51,816 nt of DNA from Colwellia sp. (GTDB lineage Bacteria; Pseudomonadota; Gammaproteobacteria; Enterobacterales; Alteromonadaceae): assembly GCA_022969175.1 (NCBI GenBank), contig JALJPB010000025.1, positions 1 to 51,816 of the forward strand, given 5' to 3'. The position numbers and the translations under genes are program-made. Below the pieces are notes generated by a model. It saw only the letters and a list, made by a program, of their open reading frames with translations, ran no database searches and was not told the origin of the DNA. Below are positions 35,621 to 46,405 of the stretch, piece by piece; the stretch's first letter is position 1; each line of letters starts with the position of its first letter.

Positions 35621-36888
35621 TGACGACTTTAGCTGATACGCTCCGTTTAACTAATATACCTAATTTATCTCAATGGCTGGCGAATGAGAATGCAGAAGTT
35701 GCTACCTTCGACCGTAGTTTTGTCGTGCTTGCCATTGCTATGTATACCATTGGTTTGGTGATGGTGGCAACTTCATCAATGCCTATTGCTGAACGCTTAT
35801 TTGGTAACCCTTTTCATTTTGTGATACGTCATAGTATTTTTCTTGTACTAAGTATGGGTATTGCTGCAATTGCTTTGCAAATACCAATGAGTTGGTGGCA
35901 GAAAAATAGTGGTGCATTATTATTGCTTGGCATGTTTTTACTGCTAATCGTATTGTTTATTGGCCGCACAGTGAATGGCTCTACACGCTGGATTGTTGTT
36001 GGTCCAATTACTATACAAGCTGCTGAGCCAGCTAAACTTTTCTTTTTTTGTTATTTATCGGCATATTTAGTGCGGCGTCGTGATGAAGTTATGGAAAACC
36101 TTAAAGGCTTTATTAAACCTTTAGTGGTGTTTTTCTTCTTGGCTTTAATGTTATTAGCTCAACCAGATTTAGGGACAATCATTGTAATGTTCGTTACTAC
36201 TTTTGGTTTGTTATTCTTAGCGGGAGCAAAATTATGGCAGTTCATCGGGATTGCATCCGTTGGGGTGACAGCATTATCATTATTGGCAATATTTGAACCC
36301 TACCGTTGGCGTCGTATTACCAGTTTCTTAGACCCATGGCAGGATCCCTTTGGTAGTGGTTACCAATTGACACAGTCTTTAATGGCGTATGGCCGTGGTG
36401 AAGTACTTGGTCAAGGATTAGGCAATAGCATTCAAAAACTGGAATACTTACCGGAAGCTCATACCGATTTTGTAATGGCTGTGTTAGCAGAAGAATTTGG
36501 TTTTATCGGCATTGCCGCAATATTAATTTTAAGTTTCATATTAGTTTATAAAGCACTAATGCTAGGTAGACGTGCATTGTCAAAAGAGAAATATTTTGAA
36601 GGTTTTTTTGCCTATGCCTTGGCTATTTGGTTTTGTTTTCAAGCGGCTGTTAATGTCGGTGCAAGTGCAGGTATGTTGCCTACGAAAGGTTTAACCATGC
36701 CATTAATTAGTTATGGCGGCAGTTCAATGATTATTATGACCATTGCCGTGGTGATATTAATTCGAATTGACCATGAGTTACGTATTCAAAGCATTCAAGC
36801 AACAAGTACAAAGGGCCGTAGAAGATTAAAAAACAAAGATTTAGCACACACTCAACAAATAAATTCAGAGGCATCGTCAAATGAATAA
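35620..36888 (+). CDS. ftsW: Septal peptidoglycan glycosyltransferase FtsW
   Basis: SEDS-family polymerase that builds septal glycan strands from lipid II together with FtsI. 422 residues with ten predicted spans. Signatures: NGSTRWIVVGPITIQAAEPAK, LAQPDLGT, the large periplasmic loop with YRWRRITSFLDPWQDPFGSG, the catalytic-Asp region EAHTDFVMAVLAEEFGF, and KGLTMPLISYGGSSM near the C-terminus. The polar N-terminal tail (1-38) is longer than in E. coli. Overlaps murG by 8 bases. Confidence 0.97.
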   Translation: MTTLADTLRLTNIPNLSQWLANENAEVATFDRSFVVLAIAMYTIGLVMVATSSMPIAERLFGNPFHFVIRHSIFLVLSMGIAAIALQIPMSWWQKNSGALLLLGMFLLLIVLFIGRTVNGSTRWIVVGPITIQAAEPAKLFFFCYLSAYLVRRRDEVMENLKGFIKPLVVFFFLALMLLAQPDLGTIIVMFVTTFGLLFLAGAKLWQFIGIASVGVTALSLLAIFEPYRWRRITSFLDPWQDPFGSGYQLTQSLMAYGRGEVLGQGLGNSIQKLEYLPEAHTDFVMAVLAEEFGFIGIAAILILSFILVYKALMLGRRALSKEKYFEGFFAYALAIWFCFQAAVNVGASAGMLPTKGLTMPLISYGGSSMIIMTIAVVILIRIDHELRIQSIQATSTKGRRRLKNKDLAHTQQINSEASSNE

Positions 36889-37978
36889 TAGTGCCTCAAA
36901 TAATAAAACTATATTAGTGATGGCCGGTGGTACCGGTGGACATATATTCCCAGGGCTAGCTGTTGCACAAGCGTTAAAAGAACAAGGTTGGAATATTCAC
37001 TGGCTTGGTACTGAAAAACGGATGGAAGCTGAATTGGTACCAAGTTATGGCTATCAAATATCTTTTGTTAATATTGCAGGTTTTAGGAATAAAGGTTGGC
37101 AAACATGGATAAAAACACCATTTAAAATAATGCAATCTATCATTCAGTCTATTAAAATACTGCGCGCTATAAACCCTGATGTAGTTTTGGGTATGGGCGG
37201 CTATGCAAGTGGTCCAGGTGGTGTTGCTGCATGGATTTTAGGCATTCCCCTTGTTTTGCATGAGCAAAATGCCGTTGCAGGGATGACTAATCGTTATTTA
37301 GCGAATATAGCAACGAAAGTTTTAGCGGCTTTTCCAAATGCTTTTAAAGGTTCAACACAGTATCAGGTGGTTGGTAACCCATTGCGAAGTGAAATTGTCT
37401 CTATGGAAAACGTGATACCAGAACAGCCGGCAGTTAGCAAAAAAGTGTTAGTAGTAGGCGGTAGTTTAGGCGCACAAGTGCTAAATGAAGTTGTGCCACA
37501 AGCAATGAAACAAATTAAATTGCAGCATATTGATGTTTGGCATCAAACTGGTGCAGGAAATGAAGCAAAGGTATTAGCCAGTTATAACAACTTTGGTTTG
37601 TTAGGTGAACGAGTAAACGTTAGTGAGTTTATTGATGATATGGCTGCTGCTTATCAATGGGCCGATGTTGTTGTTTGCCGCGCAGGAGCGTTAACGGTAT
37701 CAGAGTTGGCGATGGCTGCAAAACCCGCTGTTTTTGTACCATTGCCTCATGCGGTGGACGATCATCAAACAAAAAATGCTATGTATTTAGTTTCTTGTGG
37801 TGCGGCTAAGTTAATACCACAAAGTGAATTTAACGGTACTACCCTTGCGCAAATGCTGAATAGTTTATTTGTTTCAGACAAGGTTATCCAATCAATGTCA
37901 AAAGCTGCGCAAGACGCCGCTCACGCTGATGCAACTATGAAAGTTGCAAAAGTATGTCAAAGCGTGGCGAAAAAATGA
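36881..37978 (+). CDS. murG: Lipid II synthase MurG (GlcNAc transferase)
   Basis: Peripheral GT28 glycosyltransferase that adds GlcNAc from UDP-GlcNAc to lipid I on the inner face of the cytoplasmic membrane, giving lipid II. 365 residues. The first Gly-rich loop is [27 protein letters not shown] is the second, and [12 protein letters not shown] follows. The C-terminal donor domain has [13 protein letters not shown] and [18 protein letters not shown], then [16 protein letters not shown]. Start overlaps ftsW by 8 bases; the stop overlaps the murC start in an ATGA arrangement. Confidence 0.98.
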   Translation: MNNSASNNKTILVMAGGTGGHIFPGLAVAQALKEQGWNIHWLGTEKRMEAELVPSYGYQISFVNIAGFRNKGWQTWIKTPFKIMQSIIQSIKILRAINPDVVLGMGGYASGPGGVAAWILGIPLVLHEQNAVAGMTNRYLANIATKVLAAFPNAFKGSTQYQVVGNPLRSEIVSMENVIPEQPAVSKKVLVVGGSLGAQVLNEVVPQAMKQIKLQHIDVWHQTGAGNEAKVLASYNNFGLLGERVNVSEFIDDMAAAYQWADVVVCRAGALTVSELAMAAKPAVFVPLPHAVDDHQTKNAMYLVSCGAAKLIPQSEFNGTTLAQMLNSLFVSDKVIQSMSKAAQDAAHADATMKVAKVCQSVAKK

Positions 37979-39465
37979 GTGAAGTAATGTCAATATTTAG
38001 TAAAAACACTGCCAGTAACAATACGGCACCAACTAAAATACCAGAAATGCGTCGGGTAAAGCGTATTCATTTTGTTGGTATTGGTGGTGCTGGTATGGGC
38101 GGTATTGCCGAAGTATTATTAAATGAAGGTTACCAAATTTCAGGCTCTGATATTGGCGAAAACCAAGTGGTGAAACGGTTATCTAGCTTAGGCGCTGATA
38201 TTGTCATAGGTCATGATGGGAAAAACATTCAAGGAGCCAGTGTCATTGTTGTTTCGACGGCAATCAGTAGTGATAACCCTGAGTTAGTTGCCGCAATGAA
38301 AAATAGAGTGCCAGTAGTACGCAGAGCAGAAATGCTTGCTGAATTAATGCGCTTTAGACACGGTATTGCCATTGCAGGAACTCATGGAAAAACTACGACA
38401 ACAAGTTTAATTGCTAGTATCTTTGCGGAAGACAAATTAGATCCTACCTTTGTTATTGGTGGATTATTAAATAGTGCAGGAACTAATGCTCGTCTTGGAA
38501 CCAGCCGGTATTTAATTGCTGAAGCTGATGAAAGTGATGCTTCATTTTTACATTTACAGCCCATGGTTGCGGTGATTACTAATATTGATGCTGATCATAT
38601 GGAAACTTATCAAGGTGACTTTGAAAAATTAAAAGACACTTATATTGAGTTTTTACATAATCTGCCATTTTACGGCATTGCGGTTATGTGTATTGATAAC
38701 CCGGTAGTAAGAGAGATTTTACCAAGAGTTGCTCGCCAAGTGATCACCTATGGTTTCTCAAAAGATGCGGATGTTCGAGCAACCAATTATCGACAAGATG
38801 GTGTTGTAAGCTATTTTACCGTTGAAATTGACGGTGAAACACCACTTGATTTGAGTTTAAATTTACCAGGACAACATAATGTATTAAATGCGCTTGCCAG
38901 TATTACCGTTGCAAAAGATGAAGGAGTAAGTGACCGAGCCATTGAGCAATCGTTAAAAGAGTTTGCCGGTATTGGCAGACGTTTTGAACAATTAGCTAAT
39001 TTGTCTACAGCGGCAGGGGATATGGTATTAATTGATGATTATGGTCATCACCCGAGTGAAGTTAAAGCAACCATTATCGCAATGCGAAATGGCTGGCCGC
39101 ACAAACGTCTTGTAATGGTTTTTCAACCCCATCGTTATTCAAGAACACGCGATCTATATGAAGATTTTGTTGAAGTATTATCGCAAGTTGATTGCCTACT
39201 GTTACTAGATGTTTATGCTGCAGGAGAAACACCTATTGTTTCGGCTGACAGCAAAAGTTTAGCACGTTCAATTCGTCAACGTGGCCAAATTGAACCGATT
39301 TATGTCAGTGATAATGAACAATTGGCCCAACTGTTAGCGGCACAACTGCAAGATGGCGACATGATCATTACTCAGGGTGCCGGAAATATTGGCGCAGTTG
39401 CTCAAAGTTTGGCTAACAATAAGTTATTAAATATAAAAAAAACCACAGAAGGTGAAAATAAATGA
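37975..39465 (+). CDS. murC: UDP-MurNAc:L-alanine ligase MurC
   Basis: Adds the first amino acid, L-alanine, to UDP-MurNAc. I place the start at 37975, where ATGA joins the murG stop; an in-frame ATG at 37954 would add seven residues and lie inside murG. The 496-residue form matches family length. Signatures: [34 protein letters not shown], the ATP loop GTHGKTTTT from residue 135, [14 protein letters not shown], and [29 protein letters not shown] is typical of the C-terminal domain. Overlaps ddlB by 4 bases. Confidence 0.97.
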   Translation: MSEVMSIFSKNTASNNTAPTKIPEMRRVKRIHFVGIGGAGMGGIAEVLLNEGYQISGSDIGENQVVKRLSSLGADIVIGHDGKNIQGASVIVVSTAISSDNPELVAAMKNRVPVVRRAEMLAELMRFRHGIAIAGTHGKTTTTSLIASIFAEDKLDPTFVIGGLLNSAGTNARLGTSRYLIAEADESDASFLHLQPMVAVITNIDADHMETYQGDFEKLKDTYIEFLHNLPFYGIAVMCIDNPVVREILPRVARQVITYGFSKDADVRATNYRQDGVVSYFTVEIDGETPLDLSLNLPGQHNVLNALASITVAKDEGVSDRAIEQSLKEFAGIGRRFEQLANLSTAAGDMVLIDDYGHHPSEVKATIIAMRNGWPHKRLVMVFQPHRYSRTRDLYEDFVEVLSQVDCLLLLDVYAAGETPIVSADSKSLARSIRQRGQIEPIYVSDNEQLAQLLAAQLQDGDMIITQGAGNIGAVAQSLANNKLLNIKKTTEGENK

Positions 39466-40400
39466 CCTTGTCATCTTCTACAAAAAAAGAAAAAATTGCG
39501 GTGCTCTATGGTGGCTGTTCAGCAGAACGTGAAGTTTCATTAAATTCAGGTAAAGCCGTTGGTAAAGCTTTAACTATCGCTGGTTTTGACGTAGTGCTAT
39601 TTGATACACGTGAGTTTGAATTATCAGCGCTTAAGGGCCAAGGCGTTGACCGTGTTTTTATTGCGCTTCATGGCAGAGGTGGTGAAGACGGCTGTGTACA
39701 AGGTGCCTTGGAATATCTAGGGATTCCGTATACTGGCTCTGGTGTTCTTGGTTCGGCATTATCTATGGATAAGGCTCGTAGTAAACAAGTTTTTCAAGCA
39801 CTTAACTTACCAACAGCACCATTTAAAGTAATAAGAAAGTCAGATTTAGCAAGCGGCCTTGTTCAAGACGTTTTACTTGGACTTAATGGCAAAGTAATGG
39901 TGAAACCAGCAAATGAAGGTTCGAGCATTGGCATGGCTAAAGCTGAAAACCCTGAGCAATTAACTACTGCCCTGACTGAAGCATTCAAATTTGATGATGA
40001 AGTTCTGGTTGAGGCTTGGATAACAGGACCTGAATACACAGTGGCCATTTTAGGTAATGAAGCTTTACCTGTTATACATATGGAAACACCTAGAGATTTT
40101 TATGATTATGAGGCCAAGTATCAATCTAACAGTACCCAATATCATTGCCCATGTAACCTAAGCATTAGTGATACTAAGGACATTCAAGCTCTAGCATTAC
40201 AAGCATTTAAAGCTACGGGAGCTACAGGTTGGGGACGAGTTGATATAATGCGAAATCATCAAGGCAGTTGGCAGATTTTAGAAGTTAATACTGTACCTGG
40301 AATGACCGAAACATCGTTAGTACCAAAAGCGGCAAAAGTTCATGGTTTAAATTTCAGTCAGTTAGTGACCAAAATAATTGAATTAAGCAAAATAGGGTGA
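39462..40400 (+). CDS. ddlB: D-alanine--D-alanine ligase DdlB
   Basis: Makes the D-Ala-D-Ala dipeptide used by MurF, with ATP, in the cytoplasm. 312 residues with the ATP-grasp fold. Signatures: [17 protein letters not shown] at the N-terminus, [30 protein letters not shown], the grasp loop [12 protein letters not shown], and near the C-terminus TGWGRVDIM and [18 protein letters not shown]. The start ATG overlaps the murC stop by 4 bases; ftsQ follows after 10 bases. The dcw location identifies it as the B-type ligase. Confidence 0.97.
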   Translation: MTLSSSTKKEKIAVLYGGCSAEREVSLNSGKAVGKALTIAGFDVVLFDTREFELSALKGQGVDRVFIALHGRGGEDGCVQGALEYLGIPYTGSGVLGSALSMDKARSKQVFQALNLPTAPFKVIRKSDLASGLVQDVLLGLNGKVMVKPANEGSSIGMAKAENPEQLTTALTEAFKFDDEVLVEAWITGPEYTVAILGNEALPVIHMETPRDFYDYEAKYQSNSTQYHCPCNLSISDTKDIQALALQAFKATGATGWGRVDIMRNHQGSWQILEVNTVPGMTETSLVPKAAKVHGLNFSQLVTKIIELSKIG

Positions 40401-40410
40401 AACTATCAAA

Positions 40411-41184
40411 GTGACAGCTGAAATGGCACAACAAGATAAAGAAAATACTCACTGGTCATTTTGGCTAGGAGTGGTGTTTTTTATTGTGGTCATTATTAGC
40501 ATGTTTGCGGGTAGTTGGTTTATTACTAAAAAAATGATTGCAGAAGAAGGTGCCCCGGTAACGTCCTTAGTTATTACGGGTGAAATGCCTTACACCATAA
40601 GACAAGATATATTATCGGCTGTTGAAACAATAGATTTAGGCAATTTTTTTCAAGTAAATGTTAATGAAGTACAACAGAAAGTATCACAGTTACCCTGGGT
40701 GTATTCAGTATCAGTACGTAAACATTGGCCTAATGAGTTAAAGATTTATGTTGTTGATCAGTTGCCAGTAGCGCAATGGAATGGTGATTTTCTAATTAAT
40801 AGCGATGGGAAAACCTTCCAAGCGGATATCACGCGATTAAAAAAGAGGTTGCCACAGTTTTTCGGCCCTGAAGGAACAGAGTTAATGGCATTAGAAAACT
40901 TTAATAATTTGAATCGCTTACTTGATTTTAGTGATTTAGCCATTGATGAATTAGTGCTCTCAGAGCGCTTTTCATGGCAATTAACATTAAGCGACGGTGT
41001 GCTGTTAAATTTAGGTCGAGAAGACCGAATTGAAAGAATACAAAAATTTATGGATATATATCCAATCATAAAAGAAAAAAAAGAAGATAATCAGCAAGTT
41101 AATTATATTGATTTGCGATATGATACCGGTGTAGCTGTTGGTTGGAAATCGACTGCTACTAAGTCAAGAAAACAAAAAGCTTAG
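40411..41184 (+). CDS. ftsQ: Cell division protein FtsQ
   Basis: Bitopic divisome protein that holds FtsL and FtsB at the septum. 257 residues: a short cytoplasmic tail, one span (about 17-37, WLGVVFFIVVIISMFAGSWF), a POTRA domain (about 48-118, ITGEMPYTIRQDILSAV, then PWVYSVSVRKHWPNELKIYV) and the FtsQ beta domain after it. The listed start is GTG at 40411 with AGGGTGA further upstream than usual; an ATG four codons later (40423) is an alternative. The C-terminus ends in a basic tail. Confidence 0.95.
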   Translation: MTAEMAQQDKENTHWSFWLGVVFFIVVIISMFAGSWFITKKMIAEEGAPVTSLVITGEMPYTIRQDILSAVETIDLGNFFQVNVNEVQQKVSQLPWVYSVSVRKHWPNELKIYVVDQLPVAQWNGDFLINSDGKTFQADITRLKKRLPQFFGPEGTELMALENFNNLNRLLDFSDLAIDELVLSERFSWQLTLSDGVLLNLGREDRIERIQKFMDIYPIIKEKKEDNQQVNYIDLRYDTGVAVGWKSTATKSRKQKA

Positions 41185-41216
41185 AGCTATAACAACAAGT
41201 GATTAATTGAAATAAT

Positions 41217-42452
41217 ATGTCAAAAATAATAGAAAGAAGCTTAGTTGTTGGACTAGATATCGGAACCTCTAAAATATCGGTTGCCGTAGGTGAGATCACA
41301 CCAGATAATAAATTGAGTATCATTGGTGTTGGAAATCAGCCGGCAAGAGGTATGGATAAAGGCGGCGTTAATGATTTGAATTTAGTGATTCAATCAATTC
41401 AGCGCGCTGTTAACGAAGCTGAACTGATGGCCGATTGCCGGATAAGTTCTATTTACTTAGGTATTTCAGGTAAGCATATTAGTTGTCAAAATGAAAATGG
41501 CATGGTGCCAATCAATGATAACGAAGTAACACAAGAAGATGTAGATAATGTTATTCACACTGCGCGTTCAGTACCTATATCTGCAGAGCGTCGGATGTTA
41601 CATGTATTACCACAAGAATACAGTATTGACTGTCAAGATGGCATAAAAAGTCCTATTGGCATGTCAGGTGTTCGTATGGAAGCCAAAGTTCATATCGTGA
41701 CATGTGCCAATGACATGTCAAAAAATATTGTTAAGTGTGTAGAACGATGCGATTTAGTAGCAGATCAATTGATATTTTCGGCGTTAGCATCAAGTTACTC
41801 GGTATTAACCGAAGATGAAAAAGAACTAGGTATTTGTGTCGTTGATATGGGCGCAGGTACAATGGATATTGCTGTTTTTACTGGGGGGGCACTTCGTCAT
41901 ACTGCGGTAATTCCGGTGGCAGGTAATCAAGTAACAAGTGATATTGCTAAAATATTTAGAACACCATTGTCACATGCTGAAGAAATAAAAGTGCGATATG
42001 CTTGTGCGTTAAAACAATTGGTAAGCATGGAAGAAAATATTGACGTACCTAGTGTTGGAGGAAGGCCCGCACGTTCAATGTCGCGCCATACACTTTCAGA
42101 GGTTGTCGAGCCTAGATACCATGAACTATTTGAGTTAATACAAGAAGAAATAAGAGAAAGTGGTTTGGCTGACCTAATAGCTGCTGGATTTGTTCTAACT
42201 GGCGGTACTGCAAAAATGGAAGGTGTTGTTGAGTTTGCTGAAGAGGTTTTTCAGATGCCTGTCCGTATTGGAAATCCACTGAACATTGAAGGTTTAAAAG
42301 AATATGTTAACGACCCAACTTATGCAACGGTTGTCGGGTTATTGCATTACGGTATGCAAGCGAATGAGCAAGTTAATACTGAAAGTAAAAGTGGCGAAGG
42401 CGTGAAAGATTTATGGTCACGTGTTCATGCATGGTTTAAGGGTGAATTTTAG
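41217..42452 (+). CDS. ftsA: Cell division protein FtsA
   Basis: Actin-like ATPase that tethers FtsZ filaments to the membrane and signals to FtsWI. 411 residues. Nucleotide-site segments: GLDIGTSKISVAVG at the N-terminus, VVDMGAGTMDIAVF in the middle and VLTGGTAKMEGVVE near the C-terminus. The 1C subdomain typical of FtsA (in place of actin 1B) falls around residues 85-160. The last residues, DLWSRVHAWFKGEF, form the amphipathic membrane-targeting helix. A 32-base gap separates it from ftsQ and 90 bases from ftsZ. Confidence 0.97.
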   Translation: MSKIIERSLVVGLDIGTSKISVAVGEITPDNKLSIIGVGNQPARGMDKGGVNDLNLVIQSIQRAVNEAELMADCRISSIYLGISGKHISCQNENGMVPINDNEVTQEDVDNVIHTARSVPISAERRMLHVLPQEYSIDCQDGIKSPIGMSGVRMEAKVHIVTCANDMSKNIVKCVERCDLVADQLIFSALASSYSVLTEDEKELGICVVDMGAGTMDIAVFTGGALRHTAVIPVAGNQVTSDIAKIFRTPLSHAEEIKVRYACALKQLVSMEENIDVPSVGGRPARSMSRHTLSEVVEPRYHELFELIQEEIRESGLADLIAAGFVLTGGTAKMEGVVEFAEEVFQMPVRIGNPLNIEGLKEYVNDPTYATVVGLLHYGMQANEQVNTESKSGEGVKDLWSRVHAWFKGEF

Positions 42453-42530
42453 CATCAATGGTTGTGAGTATCACAAGTATTGAACGGTAATTTTTAAGTG
42501 TAGTAAGTATAAATAGCGTTCTAATAAAAC

Positions 42531-42536
42531 GGAGAG
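42531..42536 (+). promoter_or_regulatory. Strong Shine-Dalgarno site of ftsZ
   Basis: GGAGAG at six bases before the ATG is the best ribosome site in the cluster and fits the high level of FtsZ that cells need. The 90-base gap before it, unlike the overlaps upstream, leaves room for an extra promoter; TATAAA at 42508 is a possible -10, but no good -35 is spaced right. Confidence 0.7.
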
Positions 42537-42542
42537 AGAAAA

Positions 42543-43712
42543 ATGTTTGAATTGATGGAAGATCACAAAGAAGAGGCGGTTATCAAAGTCATCGGTGTTG
42601 GTGGTGGTGGTGGTAACGCTGTAGAACACATGGTATGTCAAACGATTGAGGGCGTAGAGTTTATTACCGCCAATACAGACTCACAGGCGCTGCGTAATTC
42701 GTCTGCTACGGTGACTTTGCAATTAGGTGCTGATGTCACTAAAGGGCTGGGTGCTGGAGCTAACCCAGAAATTGGTCGCTGTGCAGCTGAAGAAGATCGT
42801 GAAACAATTAAGCAAGCACTTCAAGGCGCTGATATGGTATTCATCGCTGCTGGAATGGGAGGAGGTACAGGTACTGGAGCTGCTCCTGTCGTTGCAGAAA
42901 TTGCAAGAGAAATGGGGATTTTAACGGTAGCTGTAGTTACTAAACCCTTCCCTTTTGAAGGAAAAAAGAGAATGAACTATGCTGATCAAGGTATTGAATT
43001 CTTGTCAAAAAGTGTTGACTCATTGATTACCATCCCTAATGAAAAATTATTGAAAGTATTAGGCCCAGGGACAAGTTTATTAGATGCTTTTAAAGCAGCA
43101 AATAATGTTCTGTTAGGTGCAGTACAAGGGATAGCTGAGCTTATTACTCGCCCTGGTTTAATTAATGTCGATTTTGCCGATGTGCGTACGGTTATGTCTG
43201 AAATGGGCACCGCAATGATGGGCTCTGGTACTGCTTCGGGTCCTGATCGTGCAGCAGAAGCCGCCGAATCCGCAATTTCTAGTCCATTACTTGAAGATGT
43301 TGACTTGGCCGGAGCTCGTGGGATATTAGTTAATATTACTGCCGGTATGGATATCAGCATTGATGAGTTTGAAACAGTAGGTAATGCCGTTAAAGCATTT
43401 GCCTCTGAAAATGCGACGGTTGTTGTTGGTGCAGTTATTGATCATGAGATGACAGAAGACTTACGTGTAACGGTTGTGGCAACTGGTATCGGCGCTGAGG
43501 TCAAGCCAGATATAACGTTAGTTAATCCAGTACAGCAGCAAGAGCAACAAGTTGTTGGTGGTGATTACATACCAACTCCTCAGGCCGATACGGCAATTAT
43601 CTCTTCAACAATGCCCGAAGCAAATGCTCAAGCAGCACCGATGAAAACGGCAGCTTTAGATTTAGATAATTACTTAGATATACCGGCATTTTTACGTAAG
43701 CAAGCAGATTAA
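42543..43712 (+). CDS. ftsZ: Cell division GTPase FtsZ
   Basis: Tubulin-like GTPase that forms the division ring. 389 residues. N-terminal [17 protein letters not shown] and the tubulin signature [15 protein letters not shown] (about 105-119) bind GTP; the T7 catalytic loop is [11 protein letters not shown]. After a Gln/Ala-rich linker (about 320-370), the C-terminal peptide [17 protein letters not shown] binds FtsA, ZipA and ZapD. The strongest ribosome site of the cluster precedes it. It is the last gene of the dcw block; 215 bases with a new promoter separate it from lpxC. ZapD, a partner of its C-terminal peptide, is encoded at 50193-50939. Confidence 0.99.
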   Translation: MFELMEDHKEEAVIKVIGVGGGGGNAVEHMVCQTIEGVEFITANTDSQALRNSSATVTLQLGADVTKGLGAGANPEIGRCAAEEDRETIKQALQGADMVFIAAGMGGGTGTGAAPVVAEIAREMGILTVAVVTKPFPFEGKKRMNYADQGIEFLSKSVDSLITIPNEKLLKVLGPGTSLLDAFKAANNVLLGAVQGIAELITRPGLINVDFADVRTVMSEMGTAMMGSGTASGPDRAAEAAESAISSPLLEDVDLAGARGILVNITAGMDISIDEFETVGNAVKAFASENATVVVGAVIDHEMTEDLRVTVVATGIGAEVKPDITLVNPVQQQEQQVVGGDYIPTPQADTAIISSTMPEANAQAAPMKTAALDLDNYLDIPAFLRKQAD

Positions 43713-43736
43713 GCTTACCGGTAAAACGCTGATGTT

Positions 43737-43765
43737 TTGATTTTATTGCTTAATTTTGTTATATT
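43737..43765 (+). promoter_or_regulatory. Candidate lpxC promoter
   Basis: TTGATT (43737-43742) and TATATT (43760-43765) are 17 bases apart and lie about 160 bases upstream of lpxC. The leader between is AT-rich with no strong hairpin. Confidence 0.55.
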
Positions 43766-43927
43766 ATGCGCCCGCTGAAGTCAGGTGGATTAATTTTGCA
43801 TTTTATAACTGAAAATTGGTGTCTCTATTTATTATGTCTTAGGCATAATTAAAGATTTCGCTGTGATTTATCTTTAACATTTTCAATTTGAGTTATTGAT
43901 AAATTGGGTTAATAAGGAAAGCTCGTT

Positions 43928-44845
43928 ATGATTAAACAACGTACACTTAAAGAAAGTGTTTCAGCCATGGGCGTTGGATTACATAAAGGTGAAAAAGTGC
44001 AGTTAACTCTCCGTCCTGCGCCAGCTAACACCGGTATTGTATTCCGTCGTGTGGATCTTGATCCCGTAGTAGACATCAAAGCAACTCCAGAAGCTGTTGG
44101 TGAAACTACCCTATGCACATGTTTAGTTAACGAGCAGAATGTAAAAATATCGACAGTAGAGCACTTATTATCTGCGGTTGCTGCTTTAGGCATTGATAAT
44201 TTAATTATCGATGTTGATTCATTTGAAATTCCAATTATGGATGGCAGTGCATTACCCTTTGTTTATCTTATTCAATCGGTAGGCATTGAAACTTTAAATG
44301 TGGCTAAACGTTTTTTACGTATTAAAAAGCCAATTAGAGTACAAGAAGGTGATAAGTGGGCTGAGTTATTACCTTATGAAGGTTTTAAAGTAAATTTTGC
44401 AATTGAATTTGAACATCCCGTTATTGTAAATACGGTTCAGAAAATGCAGATGGACTTTTCTACCTGCTCATTTATTAAAGAGATTAGTCGTGCAAGAACG
44501 TTTGGTTTCATGAAAGATATTGAATACTTACGCTCTCATGATCTTGCCTTAGGTGGTAGCTTAGAAAATGCAATTGTGCTTGATGAATACCGAATGCTGA
44601 ATAAAACTGAGCTACGTTACGATGATGAATTTGTAAAACATAAAATATTAGATGCTATTGGTGATTTATACATGGGCGGTGTCAGTATTTTAGGCGAGCT
44701 TAATGCGTTTAAATCAGGCCATGCGCTGAATAACTTATTACTTAGAGAAGTTTTTAAACAAGAAGATTCATGGGAATATATTACCTATGAAGATGAAGAA
44801 AAATCACCTATTGAATATCAAGAAATAAGCTCTTCTGCATTTTAA
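43928..44845 (+). CDS. lpxC: UDP-3-O-acyl-GlcNAc deacetylase LpxC
   Basis: Zinc hydrolase that performs the committed step of lipid A synthesis. 305 residues, as in E. coli. Zinc ligands His79 (STVEHLLSA), His238 and Asp242 ([14 protein letters not shown]) are all at the E. coli positions. The N-terminal [17 protein letters not shown] and FRRVDLDP are conserved. The C-terminus continues beyond the HALNN motif (catalytic His near 265) to [10 protein letters not shown]. In E. coli LpxC is degraded by FtsH through its C-terminal tail; the hydrophobic Ala-Phe end here could serve likewise. It follows ftsZ with its own promoter and is convergent with the DUF721 gene. Confidence 0.98.
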   Translation: MIKQRTLKESVSAMGVGLHKGEKVQLTLRPAPANTGIVFRRVDLDPVVDIKATPEAVGETTLCTCLVNEQNVKISTVEHLLSAVAALGIDNLIIDVDSFEIPIMDGSALPFVYLIQSVGIETLNVAKRFLRIKKPIRVQEGDKWAELLPYEGFKVNFAIEFEHPVIVNTVQKMQMDFSTCSFIKEISRARTFGFMKDIEYLRSHDLALGGSLENAIVLDEYRMLNKTELRYDDEFVKHKILDAIGDLYMGGVSILGELNAFKSGHALNNLLLREVFKQEDSWEYITYEDEEKSPIEYQEISSSAF

Positions 44846-44865
44846 ATATCCTATTTATATTCGTT

Positions 44866-44890
44866 AACTGCTAGCTATTGCTGGCAGTTT
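44866..44890. terminator. Terminator between convergent lpxC and DUF721 genes
   Basis: AACTGCTAGC (44866-44875) and GCTGGCAGTT (44880-44889) pair with one A-G mismatch around the loop TATT. T-runs are short on both sides, so strength is moderate. Confidence 0.6.
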
Positions 44891-44904
44891 TACTATTCAA
44901 AGTA

Positions 44905-45375
44905 TTATTTCTTAGCATGGCTGGCTAATTTCAATAATTTTTCTCTTAAGCCTTTTGGTGCATGTTGGGCTATATCTTTTAAATGGCTTGCTGTACTTTT
45001 AGATATTGAATATGAGTTTTTAGCAGTGACCTTTGATGAAGATGGTTTTATAATTTGTTTGTGAGTAAAGGGATTAACTTTGATATCAATTCTATCAAAT
45101 TTACCTTGGGTGACATCGATAAGTTGTTGGCAAATTTTATTACGTTCAAATTGCAATCGCTGACCCCAAACAGGGGATTTAACTTCGATTATTAAAGTGT
45201 TTCTTTCAAAGTTGGCAATTTTCCAGGAGTCATCAGGTAGGTCTGGGCAAATTTGGCGGACAATGTCGGCTAATATGGCCAAAGAGTTGGTTTTTTCTTG
45301 AATATGTGCCAAAGTGCCTGACGATGAATTTAGCAGGCTAGACATATCTACAGGTTTTTTTGATTTTCTTGCCAT
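44905..45375 (-). CDS. DUF721/DciA family protein
   Basis: A 156-residue protein of the DUF721 family. The family includes DciA, the ancestral loader of the replicative helicase DnaB in bacteria that lack DnaC. Signatures: SSLLNSSSGTLAHIQEKTN at the N-terminus, the KH-like core WKIANFERNTLIIEVKSPVWGQRLQFER, and KFDRIDIKVNP. The C-terminal part is basic and Ser/Lys-rich, a likely disordered DNA-binding tail. It lies on the minus strand between lpxC and the M23 peptidase gene and is divergent from the latter. DciA is a sound inference for this lineage, though the helicase-loading role is not provable from sequence alone. Confidence 0.88.
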   Translation of the reverse strand: MARKSKKPVDMSSLLNSSSGTLAHIQEKTNSLAILADIVRQICPDLPDDSWKIANFERNTLIIEVKSPVWGQRLQFERNKICQQLIDVTQGKFDRIDIKVNPFTHKQIIKPSSSKVTAKNSYSISKSTASHLKDIAQHAPKGLREKLLKLASHAKK

Positions 45376-45413
45376 AGCGCTAATGAAACCTAGTTAAAAT
45401 GAAGTAAATAATT

Positions 45414-46328
45414 ATGAGTTTAACATTACTATACCGTGGAAAAAACGTTAGATTTACAATGAAACTGAATAAGTTACATTGGTTGTCTGCGGTGATGGCG
45501 TTTGCATTAACTTCAGGTGTAATCATTCACTTGATATTTGCTACTGATGCCGTACCAGATAAAAGCCATTATGGGCTAGTTCCGCCTGAAATAAATAAAC
45601 CATCAACAGAACATCAATCTACGGCAAATGTTGTCGCACTGACCATTAAAATTGCTGAATTACAAAGCCATGTTTTACGACTCAATGCATTAGGTAACCG
45701 ACTTGCAGATGAAGCAAACATTCCTAAAAATGAATTTGATTTTGATATGTTGCCCGCAAGTGGCGGACCAATACAGCATTCTGATACCAGTAATCAAATC
45801 GTGGGTGAAAAATCATTAGCAAAGATGTTAATAAATATCCTTGAATTAGAAAGACAGTTAGATAATGAAGAAAAACAACTGAAATTACTTGAATCTTTAA
45901 CATTAGGACACCATATAGAAAATACGCGTTATTTATCTGGTCGGCCAATAAGCAAAGGTTGGTTATCATCATACTTTGGTGTCAGGAAAGATCCCTTTAA
46001 TGGGCGTCCGGCAATGCATAAAGGTATTGATTTTGCGGGTAAAGAAGATGCAGGTATTATTGCAACTGCATCTGGGGTGGTAAGTTGGTCAGCAAAGCGA
46101 CATGGCTATGGTAATTTAATTGAAATTAACCATGGTGATGGTTATAAAACACGCTATGGACATAATAAAACTTTATTGGTTAATGTTGGCGAAGTGGTCA
46201 CTAAAGGGCAGGTCATCGCTAAGATGGGCAGTACAGGGCGCTCAACAGGACCTCATGTTCATTACGAAATATTACGCAATGATAAACAAATTAATCCAAT
46301 TAAGTATGTCTACCGTAAGGCAAAATAG
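45414..46328 (+). CDS. M23 family peptidoglycan endopeptidase (LytM domain)
   Basis: Zinc metallopeptidase likely to cut peptidoglycan cross-links in the periplasm, or to regulate such enzymes. 304 residues: a short cytoplasmic tail (1-22), one anchor span (about 23-45), a coiled-coil region (about 75-170, NVVALTIKIAELQSHVLRLN) and the LytM domain. Metal ligands are complete: His202 and Asp206 in MHKGID, and His281 and His283 in GPHVHYE, so the protein should be catalytically active. It occupies the place of secM, directly before secA. The start at 45414 gives the typical MSLTLLYRGKN N-terminus; ATG at 45459 is less likely. Confidence 0.92.
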   Translation: MSLTLLYRGKNVRFTMKLNKLHWLSAVMAFALTSGVIIHLIFATDAVPDKSHYGLVPPEINKPSTEHQSTANVVALTIKIAELQSHVLRLNALGNRLADEANIPKNEFDFDMLPASGGPIQHSDTSNQIVGEKSLAKMLINILELERQLDNEEKQLKLLESLTLGHHIENTRYLSGRPISKGWLSSYFGVRKDPFNGRPAMHKGIDFAGKEDAGIIATASGVVSWSAKRHGYGNLIEINHGDGYKTRYGHNKTLLVNVGEVVTKGQVIAKMGSTGRSTGPHVHYEILRNDKQINPIKYVYRKAK

Positions 46329-46375
46329 TTTGTTGAACTTGCGATAGACTTTAATAGAAAAAAATAGTGTTTTTT

Positions 46376-46405
46376 GTGAACGATACTTGTCGTTCACTTT
46401 ATTTT
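46376..46405 (+). terminator. Hairpin between the M23 peptidase gene and secA
   Basis: GTGAACGA (46376-46383) and TCGTTCAC (46390-46397) form perfect 8-base arms with loop TACTTG, followed by TTTATTTTT. It is a sound intrinsic terminator or attenuator 38 bases before secA, so secA probably has some expression control here. Confidence 0.7.

Noticed and set aside
37954..37974. Earlier start of MurC
   Set aside because: The ATGA overlap at 37975 with the murG stop is the usual coupled arrangement and gives the family length.
42480..42513. ftsZ promoter TTGAAC...TATAAA
   Set aside because: The spacer is 22 bases, too long for a sigma70 promoter.
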